A program made the position numbers and the translations under genes. Source: Dyadobacter jejuensis (GTDB taxonomy: Bacteria; Bacteroidota; Bacteroidia; Cytophagales; Spirosomataceae). Taken from it: a DNA stretch of 64,000 bases. The stretch spans positions 49,020 through 113,019 of the forward strand of contig NZ_QGDT01000015.1 of assembly GCF_003149085.1 (NCBI RefSeq). Direction: 5' to 3'. The notes below the pieces were generated by a model. It did not search any database and was not told the DNA's origin. It saw only the letters and a program-made list of their open reading frames with translations. Below, in pieces: positions 25,688 to 33,550 of this stretch (positions are counted from its first letter, which is position 1; each line of letters starts with the position of its first letter).

Positions 25688-26478
25688 TCCACCAGCAATA
25701 TACGCTTTTCCTGGTCGCCCTGCAGTTTTATACCCGCATTCCGGTACCGGCATGGGTGCCCTACCACCCCGAGGACCTCAGCAAGGCTACGCGGTTCTTA
25801 CCACTGGTAGGCTGGCTGGTGGGCATAGTCACGGCTGGTGTATGGCTGGTTTTAGAGCCACTTACCAACGGCCATGTGGCCCTGCTCTTAGCCATGTCGG
25901 CGTCGGTGCTCTTGACTGGTGCATTTCATGAGGACGGTTTTGCCGATGCTTGCGATGGCTTCGGTGGCGGATGGACCCGCGACAAGATTCTGCTGATCAT
26001 GAAGGATAGCCGTATCGGTACCTATGGGAGCATAGGGCTGCTGCTGCTTTTAGCGTTGAAGTTTGCCTCTTTGCAACTATTGTCAGAAAAAATGGGTGGA
26101 GATTCTGTCCTGATCGTTTTCAACCTCCTCGCCGCCCACTCGCTGAGCCGCCTGATGGCCGCCTTGCTGATTTTTACCCTGCCTTATGCTCGGGAAACCG
26201 ACGATAGCAAATCCAAGCCTGTGGCTACGGCGGCAGGCTTTAGCACCATATCGATAGCGCTGCTTTTGGCCCTGCTACCCCTCCTTGGTTTATGTTATTT
26301 TAGTGGGACACTCTGGGGGATGGCCGTACTTTCGGGACTAGGTTTAGTCACCTACGGGATGGGCCGGTATTATAAAAAATGGATAGGAGGCTATACCGGC
26401 GATTGCCTGGGGGCCGTACAGCAAGTTACCGAAGTGGTGTTTTACCTTTTTATAAGTATTGTATGGAAGTTTATTTGA
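25684..26478 (+). CDS. cobS: Adenosylcobinamide-GDP ribazoletransferase (cobalamin synthase)
   Basis: A 264-residue integral membrane protein with several hydrophobic helices. The active region is seen as AFHEDGFADACDGFGGG followed by DSRIGTYG, and the C-terminal GGYTGDCLGAVQQ is also diagnostic. It joins alpha-ribazole(-phosphate) to AdoCbi-GDP in the inner membrane. It overlaps cobT by 4 bases and cobC by 16. Confidence 0.96.
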   Translation: MIHQQYTLFLVALQFYTRIPVPAWVPYHPEDLSKATRFLPLVGWLVGIVTAGVWLVLEPLTNGHVALLLAMSASVLLTGAFHEDGFADACDGFGGGWTRDKILLIMKDSRIGTYGSIGLLLLLALKFASLQLLSEKMGGDSVLIVFNLLAAHSLSRLMAALLIFTLPYARETDDSKSKPVATAAGFSTISIALLLALLPLLGLCYFSGTLWGMAVLSGLGLVTYGMGRYYKKWIGGYTGDCLGAVQQVTEVVFYLFISIVWKFI

Positions 26479-27002
26479 TCAGGCATACCAAGCCCCTCTT
26501 GACATCCGGGCTTATCTATGGGCATCTGGAGGTGCCCCTCGCCGATAGTTTTTCAGTGGAATGGCCCGAAATTATACCACAGCTCCCCCCTGCCTTGGAC
26601 AGGATCTATTCCAGCCCTTCTTTACGCTGCTTTCGACTGGCCGAGCTCCTGTCCAACGAATTTAACGCACCTTGTATACCAGACGAGCGGCTACGCGAAC
26701 TGCATTTCGGCGACTGGGAAGGCCAGACCTGGGACAGCGTCGATCAGGCCGATTTAAAGCTATGGATGGACGACTTCGTCAACGAACGAGTGCCGGGAGG
26801 CGAGAGTATGTTGGATCTGCAGAATAGGGTCATGCGCTTCTGGGAGGGGCTACAGCACGAAGCAGATGGCCGCATCGCAATAGTAACTCACGCCGGAGTG
26901 ATACGACTGTTACTGGCCATGCACCGACAAGTAGCGTTAGAGGATTCGTTTTCTATAAAAGTGGAGTATGGGGAGGTTGTTAGGGGTTCGCTGCGCTGTT
27001 AA
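26463..27002 (+). CDS. cobC: Alpha-ribazole phosphatase (histidine phosphatase family)
   Basis: A 179-residue phosphoglycerate-mutase-like protein. The start chosen is ATG at 26463 because the family begins MEVYLIRHTKP; an upstream in-frame start at 26379 would only add shadow sequence from cobS. The catalytic His lies in IRHTKP, ELHFGDWEGQTW holds the middle motif, and VTHAGVIR gives the second His. It removes the phosphate from alpha-ribazole phosphate or cobalamin phosphate. The last residues (VRGSLRC) and stop codon come from the edge of the heptamer array that follows. Confidence 0.93.
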   Translation: MEVYLIRHTKPLLTSGLIYGHLEVPLADSFSVEWPEIIPQLPPALDRIYSSPSLRCFRLAELLSNEFNAPCIPDERLRELHFGDWEGQTWDSVDQADLKLWMDDFVNERVPGGESMLDLQNRVMRFWEGLQHEADGRIAIVTHAGVIRLLLAMHRQVALEDSFSIKVEYGEVVRGSLRC

Positions 27003-27600
27003 AAGTTGAAGGTTAATGGTTAAATGGCAATCGGCAATCGGTTGTCGGCTATCGGCATTTGCTTTAAGGTTATAGGGTTTAGGTGGTCGCTGTGCTGTTA
27101 AAGGTCAAAGGTTAAAAGTTAAAGGCGGCCGCCGCGCGGGTAAAAGGCGGTCCGCTGCGGTTAAAGGGCTGTCAACAATCGGCAGTCGGCAATTGCGCAG
27201 GCTTATTGCTTACGGCCTTTAGCTTACAGCATTTGTTTTAGGGGGTAAATGGCTGTCGGCTGTCGGCTGTCAGCTTTCAGCTTTTGGCTTACAGCTTACG
27301 GCCTACAGCTTACAGCATTTGTTTTAGGGGGTAAATGGCTGTCGGCTGTCGGCTTTCAGCTTTCAGCTTTCAGCTTTTGGCTTACGGCTTATTGCTTTCG
27401 GCCTACCGCTTACGGCTTACTGCATAAAGCATTTAAGAAATCTATCGCCAGCGCCGTAGGTGCGGAATATAGGGCAATCGGCTGCCGGCAATCGGCAATA
27501 GCGCTGGCTTACGGCATAATGCTTACGGCATAATGCTTACGGCTTATAGCTTACAGCCTTTCTAAAGCTATCGGCTTTCGGAAATGGCGCCGGCTTATTT
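27003..27600 (+). repeat. Degenerate heptanucleotide repeat array 1
   Basis: The sequence falls into 7-bp words, first of the type GGTTAAA, then GCTGTCG/GCAATCG, then GCTTACG/GCTTACA. At 27453-27472 the hairpin module CCAGCGCCGTAGGTGCGG occurs, preceded by ATTTAAGAAATCTATCG. The module GGTNCGCTGNGCTGTTAAA is seen at about 26980-27000 and again near 27090. The period of 7 and the lack of a start or ribosome site argue against coding. It begins at the cobC stop codon. Confidence 0.85.
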
Positions 27601-27631
27601 CTTGGTGCTGCTACTTTTCTATTAAGATTTC

Positions 27632-27651
27632 GGGGCCAGGGCCCCTTTTTT
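27632..27651 (+). terminator. Terminator-like hairpin after array 1
   Basis: A GGGGC / GCCCC stem with a 4-base loop is followed by six T residues. It could end transcripts coming from the cob operon through the array. Confidence 0.6.
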
Positions 27652-28027
27652 CGATTGGCCATTAAAACCGTATATTTCACCACACTATGTATTGAAATTA
27701 TGAAACAATCTGAATATGTTTTCCCATACGAAGGTTTTTGACCGTAACGACGGGATAAATGGGCTTCGCCCCCGGCCGAGTCCTCGGGGTATACTCCTAA
27801 CTTACTTGTATGATATTAATGCATTATTCTTTATAAACTCTGCATAACTAATCCAGTTTTGAAACTGGAAGAGCACCTTCTTACTAGTTACACCAAGCCG
27901 CAAAATTTCAGGAACTGGTGAATGCAAGTAAGGTGTGGACTATCTATGCGTCATCCCTATTTTTGGAAAACGAAGAGTGAAAAATATTCAACTTGACACG
28001 TGGCACGTTTCTCGTTACATTTATGTT
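27652..28027. other. Intergenic stretch with no supported feature
   Basis: I see no gene or RNA here. A GC-rich patch (GGGCTTCGCCCCCGGCCGAG, near 27770) stands out from AT-rich surroundings. An in-frame start at 27935 merely extends the higB reading frame upstream. Confidence 0.4.
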
Positions 28028-28296
28028 ATGATTATAGGTTACCGACATAAGGGCTTAGAGCTTTATGCCACAAAAGGCGACCGTTCAAAGCTCCAACAAA
28101 GCCATGTTAGTAAAATACGGCTGATTTAACCCGTCTTGATACGGTAAAGTCGGCTGAACAGATGAACCAGGCAGGGTATTACTTTCACGCCTTGAAAGGC
28201 AATTTACAGGGGTTTTATTCGGTAAGAGTGTCGGGGAATTGGCGTATTATCTTCCGTTTCGTGGGAGAGAACGCCGCAGATGTAGATTATCATTAA
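28028..28296 (+). pseudogene. higB: HigB/RelE-type toxin gene with a one-base frameshift
   Basis: The first part, from ATG at 28028, reads IIGYRHKGLELYATKGDR and runs to a stop at 28127-28129 after KIRLI. The reading continues in another frame from 28126 as LTRLDTVKSAEQ, then HALKGNLQGFYSVRV and NWRIIFRF, ending VDYH with a stop at 28294-28296. Joined, the two parts make a normal HigB mRNA-interferase of about 90 residues. The break is in a run of T (GATTTAACC), where one T appears to be missing. It may be a true mutation, a phase-variation site or a sequencing error. The antitoxin gene downstream is intact. Confidence 0.85.
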
Positions 28297-28311
28297 ACAA
28301 CATGTTTTAGA

Positions 28312-28635
28312 ATGGCTTTATTTGATCCAGCCCATCCGGGCGAGCTTATCCGCGAAACCTTGGAAGGTTTACGCGAGGAAACGGGCCACAAATTCACGGT
28401 TGAAGAAGTGGCGCACAATTTAGGAACAACAAGAAAAACCCTTTCTGCGATCATAAACGGAAAGTCTGCCGTCTCGCCTGAAATGGCTATCCGTTTAGGG
28501 GCATTATTTCCCAATACGGATGCTGATTTTTGGCTAGGCGTACAGAAAAATTTTGATTTGGCAAAGGCGAGAAAGAAAGTGGATATATCTAAAATACGGG
28601 CCATCGGGTCACCCAAAGCTTTACAGCCAGCCTAA
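28312..28635 (+). CDS. higA: HigA-type antitoxin
   Basis: A 107-residue helix-turn-helix protein starting ALFDPAHPGELIRETLEG, the standard HigA opening. The HTH is VEEVAHNLGTTRKTLSAIINGKSAVSPEMA shortened here to its core TTRKTLSAIINGK. The C-terminal segment has FWLGVQKNFDLAKARKK, also a family mark. It should bind and neutralise HigB and repress the pair. It starts 15 bases after the higB remnant, the usual HigBA order. Confidence 0.92.
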   Translation: MALFDPAHPGELIRETLEGLREETGHKFTVEEVAHNLGTTRKTLSAIINGKSAVSPEMAIRLGALFPNTDADFWLGVQKNFDLAKARKKVDISKIRAIGSPKALQPA

Positions 28636-28664
28636 ATAAGGTATAGCAAAACGAAATAGTGATA

Positions 28665-29030
28665 AGCAGTGCAGCGAACGGCGGTCGGCGGTCGGCTTTC
28701 AGCAATCGGCATAGCGCAGGCTTATGGCTTACTGCCTATCGCTTACCGCATTTAAGAAATCTATCGTCAGCACAGGAGGTGCGGAATATAAGGCTATCGG
28801 CTTTCAGCAATCGGCAGTCGGCATAGGGCAGGCTTATGGCTTACTGCCTATCGCTTACCGCATTTAAGAAATCTATCGCCAGCACAGGAGGTGAGGAATA
28901 TAAGGCAATCGGCTGTCGGCAATCGGCAGTCGGCTTTCAGCAATCGGCCGTCGGCATAGCGCAGGCTTATAGCATATTGCTTACAGCATATTGCCTACGG
29001 CCTACAGCTTTCAGCTTATGGCCCATTCCT
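28665..29030 (+). repeat. Degenerate heptanucleotide repeat array 2
   Basis: Words such as GCAATCG, GCAGTCG and GCTTACC repeat with a 7-bp period. Two direct copies of a roughly 110-bp unit are visible (about 28700-28790 and 28810-28905), each ending GCATTTAAGAAATCTATCG followed by the hairpin CAGCACAGGAGGTG. The spacer AGCGCAGGCTTA recurs in both. The in-frame reading from 28836 is a by-product of the repeat. Confidence 0.85.
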
Positions 29031-29075
29031 GTGGGGTATGTGCTAGTGTTGAGGGGGGAGGGGGGGCTCTTTTTC

Positions 29076-30056
29076 CTAATTATTACTCCAGTCTTTGATT
29101 ATTTCAAATGCATGTGGATTCTTAACAATGTCTAAATGCTTGACATTTTCTAAGATTTCTAAACGAGTATATTTTTTGGCTGTGTCAAAGGCAATTGAGA
29201 ATTGTTCCGTATAAAAACTCTCATCTTGATCACCAACTAAAACGAGACATGGAATTTTAATATTTTCAATTTCGGCTTTATAATCCTTAGGGTTGAAATT
29301 TATTGTCATATTGTAGGAATAGGAAGGGACTTGAAGCTTATCATTTAAATTTTCTGGGCGGTTAAAAAACAAAACGGCTATGTGATTTAAGAATTTTACA
29401 CCTATGTTGTTTAACATGGAGAGCCCAATGATTCTCTTCAAGGCCACCTGAACCCACCCTCCGCTATTGTGTTTGACGGTCGGTGAATCATATCCTAGAT
29501 AGGGTGCGAGCAAAATGGCCTTATCTACCTGGGTGTTTTTCGGATTACCAATAAATCTTAAAACGAATCCTCCTCCAGATGAATGTCCTGCTAAAATTAT
29601 CCTTTTGGCTCCAAGATTTTTTTTACTGAATTGAATCAAATCCTCAATATCGTTTTCGAGTTGTCCGATGAAGTCAATATTACCCCTTTCTCCGCTGTTT
29701 TTACCATGACCTCTCATGTCGGGCGTAAGGACCGTAGCAATATTCGCCTGGGCGATGGAATTTGCTAATTTGGCCAGATATCGGCTTTCTGACCCCGAAC
29801 CATGAATGAGTATTAAAACATCTTTATTTTCACTCCTATACACTCTATTGAAAAGCTCGTAATTGTCTCTTGATTTAATCCATTGTTCATTTCCCAAAGA
29901 AGTTTCGGAATTTTCTTTGACTGAACTATAATCGTAGTTTTGGACGTTTTTTTCAATAGTGATAGGCCAAGAAATAAGAACTAAGGCTATGGATAAGTAA
30001 ACGACAAGGCTTATCAGGATTGATCGTACAATCCTTTTTACAATTTTAGGCGACAT
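29076..30056 (-). CDS. Membrane-anchored alpha/beta hydrolase
   Basis: A 326-residue serine hydrolase. One N-terminal membrane segment (about 10-30) is followed by an alpha/beta-hydrolase fold: LILIHGSGSESRY with the oxyanion HG motif, DMRGHGKNSGERG, the nucleophile elbow LAGHSSGGGFVLR, a late acid region LVGDQDESFY and the His in LENVKHLDIV. It resembles lysophospholipase/monoglyceride-lipase-like proteins, but the substrate is unknown. It is a single gene between arrays; its base composition is AT-richer than the cob operon. Confidence 0.85.
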   Translation of the reverse strand: MSPKIVKRIVRSILISLVVYLSIALVLISWPITIEKNVQNYDYSSVKENSETSLGNEQWIKSRDNYELFNRVYRSENKDVLILIHGSGSESRYLAKLANSIAQANIATVLTPDMRGHGKNSGERGNIDFIGQLENDIEDLIQFSKKNLGAKRIILAGHSSGGGFVLRFIGNPKNTQVDKAILLAPYLGYDSPTVKHNSGGWVQVALKRIIGLSMLNNIGVKFLNHIAVLFFNRPENLNDKLQVPSYSYNMTINFNPKDYKAEIENIKIPCLVLVGDQDESFYTEQFSIAFDTAKKYTRLEILENVKHLDIVKNPHAFEIIKDWSNN

Positions 30057-30386
30057 TATCTTTTGTGTTTTGATCTTTCAGTCATTCGATGGCGGCTATT
30101 CCACTGATGCAATTTTTACATCCATTATTTAAGCGAAAAAAACCGTTGTTGCTCAAAAATGGACCCATGTTACCGCAGAACTAAAGTTAACGTATTCCTG
30201 TTGGGTTTTCAAATGAAGGGAGGAGTGGGTGGCGAAAGAATTATTTGAACCAGGCTTTTAGGGAATTATTTTTTTATCGGGAGGTGGTTTTGCAAATACT
30301 CAACCTTTTACTATTTATTCTAAATATTCCCTCCTTTATTTCGTGACGAGTGCATCGATAAGTGTATTCATCAATAAATGTTTACA
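30057..30386. other. Intergenic stretch upstream of the hydrolase
   Basis: No gene is visible. The sequence is AT-rich with scattered stops in all frames. It must contain the hydrolase promoter, but I find no convincing TTG/TAnnTTTG pair. Confidence 0.3.
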
Positions 30387-30522
30387 GACAATCCTTTGCC
30401 AATAAGGGTAAAGGAATAATAGCGCTTGTAGGAAAGTTTTTAGCTTGCCATTATTGAGAGGCAACATCGATCAAGGTTTGCTACTTCTCCATGGTGAAAT
30501 CGGCGATAAAGACGGTTTGCTT
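30387..30522 (-). pseudogene. Decayed RidA-family gene fragment
   Basis: About 136 bases align with the middle and end of the intact ridA-like gene at 41520-41661. Shared words include GACAAT, GGGTAAAGG, TTGCCATT, GGCAACATC and CTTCTCCATGGTGAA/TTCTCCATGGTGAA, with an estimated three-quarters of positions the same and small gaps. No long reading frame remains. It looks like a duplicated, decaying copy. Confidence 0.65.
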
Positions 30523-30894
30523 CTACTCTTTGTACATCGTGGTATATTTGTTAGTCTTTATTTAAGGCAGTCAGTTGATTGAAGAAGGCTGGTGTTGCCA
30601 AAATTCATTAGCCCTGGTAATAGCAATATCTAATAGATTAAGTTTTTGCGAAGCCGCAATTTGCGGCTCCTATGGCCTTTTCGACTAGACCGAGGTATAA
30701 CATTACACCCTCAGCAGTTTTCCTTATAAAGTATGAACTGTTTCAATAGGGCTTTTTAACCATTTACTTACGAAAAAAAAGGGCAGAGCAAAAAAATAGC
30801 ATGTAGGGACAAAAGTCATAAAGAAGCTATACTGGCTGGCTCGGAGCCGCCTTCCAAACAACGGTATTAAAAAAAAATATTTATAGGTGTCCTA
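30523..30894. other. Intergenic stretch with a palindromic hairpin
   Basis: No gene is seen. At 30654-30671 the palindrome AGCCGCAATTTGCGGCT can form a hairpin. The remainder is low-complexity and A-rich. Confidence 0.4.
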
Positions 30895-31285
30895 CACAGA
30901 ATCTATTGCTTACAGCATTTATTTTAAGGTATTAGGGGTTAGAATTTAGGATTTAGGGCGTGGCATTAACAGGGTGTAAAAGGTGGTCCGCTGCGGTTAT
31001 AGGGCTTTCGGCTTTCGGAAATAGCGTTGGCTTACAGCATTTCTTTAGGTAATAGGGATTAGATTTTGGGGGTTAAAGGGTCGTCGGCAATCGGAAATAG
31101 CTCTGGCTTAAGGCATAACGCTTACAGCCTTTCGCTTACCGCATTAAAAAAAGCTATCGCCAGCACCGGAGGTGCGGGATAAATGGCAGTCGGCAATCGG
31201 CAATAGCGCAGGCTTATAGCATATTGCTTACAGCTTATTGCCTACGGCCTTAGGCCTTAGGCCTATCGCCTATTGCTTACAGCGT
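30895..31285 (+). repeat. Degenerate heptanucleotide repeat array 3
   Basis: The order of modules is clear: NNTTAGG words at 30931-30960, GGTGGTCCGCTGCGGTTA near 30981, TCGG words, the spacer AATAGCGTTGGCTTA, then a second round ending with ATTAAAAAAAGCTATCG and the hairpin CCAGCACCGGAGGTGCGGG (31157-31175), then again GCAATCG words, AATAGCGCAGGCTTA and GCTTACA/GCCTACG words. Confidence 0.85.
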
Positions 31286-31370
31286 AAACCATTAGCTCTT
31301 AATCCGACAAAATACCATCGTATAGCAGTTACAAATGATCTATTTTATTAATTTTTAAATAAAAAATTAA

Positions 31371-31384
31371 ATTTACTGAGTATC
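31371..31384 (+). promoter_or_regulatory. Motif shared by the sigma and anti-sigma leader regions, copy 1
   Basis: ATTTACTGAGTATC is repeated exactly at 32224-32237 and is followed in both places by a similar AT-rich stretch with a CCTT...CTCTA run. It may be a recognition site for the ECF sigma factor encoded next to it. Confidence 0.4.
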
Positions 31385-31589
31385 TAATATAAAAATCCTT
31401 CTCTATGGATTTGTAATAGATTGTCAAGGTCAGGAACATCTTTAGGCTTGATGACCGATGTTCGATGCGCAATTATTTAATAATTGCTTCTATTCTATCG
31501 ATTCACCGTTGTGAATGGGGGATCGATATGTTTTTTAGTTTCTTTTTCCAAGTTCTCCTAATAGTCGAGTCGCTCTTCTCTATTAGATC

Positions 31590-32207
31590 GTGGGAGTTAA
31601 CCATTCTAGGCAAGTGAATAATTTTATATTTTCCGATGAAGTTCTATGGTGTAGATTAATTGAAGGGGAAGAGGCCTCTTTTACCAAATTATTTGAGCGC
31701 TTTTATCCCAATTTGCTTCGCTATGGTAAATCCTTTTTGTCGGATACCGATAAGATCCACGACTGCATTCAAGATGTGTTTGTGGATATTTGGTATTACA
31801 GGGCTTCTCTCTGCCGTACGGTATCTGTAAAAGCTTATTTACTTTCATGTTTGAGGAAACGTATAGGACGTTCCAAAAAAGTAGATCTATTTTTTCGTCA
31901 AACGACTTCATTAGAAGAGGTCACGTTTTCTATAGACTTCACCGTGGAAGATCATCTGATAGCAAATGAGGAAGTGGCGTACAAGGTTAACTGTCTCAAT
32001 AAACATATTAATGCTTTATCTCCTCGACAAAAGGAAGCCTTGTATTTGAGATACCACCAAGAACTGAAAACAGAGCAAATTGCTGAAATTCTAAATATTA
32101 ACTATCAATCGGCCAATAATCTCCTACATAGGGCCCTGATACAGCTGCGCAGAGACCTGAAAGATAACCCGAGTCTATTCATGTTATTGGTTGTTGGATG
32201 TAATTAA
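31590..32207 (+). CDS. ECF RNA polymerase sigma-70 factor (FecI-like)
   Basis: A 205-residue ECF sigma factor beginning at a GTG codon; no good ATG lies nearby. Region 2 is seen in YPNLLRYGKSFLSD and DCIQDVFVDIWYYR. Region 4 is LSPRQKEALYLRYHQELKTEQ shortened to SPRQKEALYLRYHQ, with the helix-turn-helix NINYQSANNLLHRAL. It is followed by FecR and a SusC receptor with an STN domain, the standard Bacteroidota trans-envelope signalling set. Binding of ligand at SusC would free this sigma factor from FecR. Confidence 0.93.
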   Translation: MGVNHSRQVNNFIFSDEVLWCRLIEGEEASFTKLFERFYPNLLRYGKSFLSDTDKIHDCIQDVFVDIWYYRASLCRTVSVKAYLLSCLRKRIGRSKKVDLFFRQTTSLEEVTFSIDFTVEDHLIANEEVAYKVNCLNKHINALSPRQKEALYLRYHQELKTEQIAEILNINYQSANNLLHRALIQLRRDLKDNPSLFMLLVVGCN

Positions 32208-32223
32208 ATGCAAATAAAATTGC

Positions 32224-32237
32224 ATTTACTGAGTATC
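32224..32237 (+). promoter_or_regulatory. Motif shared by the sigma and anti-sigma leader regions, copy 2
   Basis: Exact second copy of ATTTACTGAGTATC, 58 bases before the fecR start, in a region otherwise too short to need its own promoter. See copy 1 at 31371. Confidence 0.4.
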
Positions 32238-32281
32238 ATACAAAATACCTTTCCTCTCTACAATTGTAAAGTAATAATATC

Positions 32282-33373
32282 ATGCAACAGCGAGACAGAT
32301 ACATATCCGTAGAGGAATTTCTAGGCGACGCATCTTTCAAACGATGGATTCACGAAGATGTGGACTCGGACGAATGGGAGGCATGGACGCTCGAGAATGC
32401 CCAACGGGCCAAGTTGGTGGATGAAGCCAGGTTATGGATATTGGCGATGCGTATACCGAAAGAGCAAGTTTCAACGTCCGAAATTTCAGCCCAGTTTCTA
32501 CTTACGAAGGATAAAATTGAAAATAAAAGACGGACAGCTAAACTACATCAAGGGTTTTGGCTAAAGCTTGCCGCCGCAAGTATTGCACTTGTCACCATCA
32601 TAGGAACCTATTACCTGACTCGATTAGCCAGGTCATTTGATAGACCACAGGCATTTGAATCGGTAAAAGGAGAGGCAGATGGAGGACGATCCGTATCTAT
32701 AACTAAGGCCAATACCACGGATCGACCATTACTAGTGATGCTATCGGACGGTAGCTCGGTTCTTTTACAGCCTAAAAGTAAATTGACATTTCCTGAGAAA
32801 TTTAGCTCTGATGCCCGTAAAGTATATTTATCTGGGGATGCCTTTTTTGAAATCAGTAAGAATAAAAAACACCCCTTCTATGTATTTGCCAATGAGTTGG
32901 TTACGGAAGTAGTGGGGACGAGTTTTAGGGTAAAGGCTTATCCTAATAACAAAAACGTAGAGGTGGTGGTGCGTACTGGAAAGGTGAAAGTAACTACACA
33001 ACATATGGAAGGGGAGGAGATCGAATTGCTTCCCAATGAAGGAGCTCGGTTGCAGCGTAACAATCTGCAATTAGAGAAAATAGATGACCTGACCCAGGAA
33101 AGGGATCTCAGCGAGGAATTAAGCAATATTGAGCGACTGAGCTTTGAATTTACGGATGTGCCCGTTTTACAAATACTCAAAACCATTGAACAAGCTTATG
33201 CCGTGGAAATCGATTATCCCGTCAAAAAGTTGGATAACTGCTATCTAACGACCTCTTTGAGCGACCAGCCGCTCGCCGAAAAACTGAAAATTATCTGTGA
33301 AAGTCTTGGCGAAGGAACTACGTATAAAATAGTCAATAGCCATATAACCATATATTCGGTTGGTTGCCATTAA
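32282..33373 (+). CDS. FecR-type anti-sigma factor
   Basis: A 363-residue inner-membrane regulator. The N-terminal cytoplasmic part (about 1-90) binds the sigma factor, one membrane helix follows near 95-115 (LAAASIALVTIIGTYYL), then the periplasmic FecR domain with LSDGSSVLLQPKSKLTFPE and FEISKNKKHPFYVFANELVTEVVGTSF. The C-terminal STN-like DUF4974 part has LSFEFTDVPVLQILKTIEQ. It holds the upstream sigma factor until signalled by the SusC protein encoded next. Confidence 0.93.
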   Translation: MQQRDRYISVEEFLGDASFKRWIHEDVDSDEWEAWTLENAQRAKLVDEARLWILAMRIPKEQVSTSEISAQFLLTKDKIENKRRTAKLHQGFWLKLAAASIALVTIIGTYYLTRLARSFDRPQAFESVKGEADGGRSVSITKANTTDRPLLVMLSDGSSVLLQPKSKLTFPEKFSSDARKVYLSGDAFFEISKNKKHPFYVFANELVTEVVGTSFRVKAYPNNKNVEVVVRTGKVKVTTQHMEGEEIELLPNEGARLQRNNLQLEKIDDLTQERDLSEELSNIERLSFEFTDVPVLQILKTIEQAYAVEIDYPVKKLDNCYLTTSLSDQPLAEKLKIICESLGEGTTYKIVNSHITIYSVGCH

Positions 33374-33417
33374 TCATGAATCTTCTTGCCTATGGATAAA
33401 AGAAAGGAATAAAAAAC

Positions 33418-33450
33418 TAGCGTCGATATGCTGTAACATAATCGACGCTA
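33418..33450. repeat. Perfect 10-bp inverted repeat between fecR and susC
   Basis: TAGCGTCGAT and ATCGACGCTA flank a 13-base loop in the 177-base gap between the two genes. There is no T tract after it, so it could be an operator or an mRNA structure rather than a terminator. Confidence 0.5.
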
Positions 33451-33550
33451 AGATAGCCCTGTAGTATGTTCTGTAAAACATGTTCCTCGAAAAGGACGGG
33501 CGTGTAATTGTCATTACGTTCAATAAATAATTAACAATACACTCAAAAGT

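Noticed and set aside
26379..26462. Longer N-terminus of CobC
   Set aside because: The added 28 residues are out-of-frame cobS sequence; the family starts at MEVYLIRHT.
27249..27533. Open reading of 94 codons in array 1
   Set aside because: It is a translation of the 7-bp repeats, with a 7-residue echo. There is no start context and no family resemblance.
28836..29135. Open reading of 99 codons in array 2
   Set aside because: Repeat translation; it also runs into the end of the convergent hydrolase gene.
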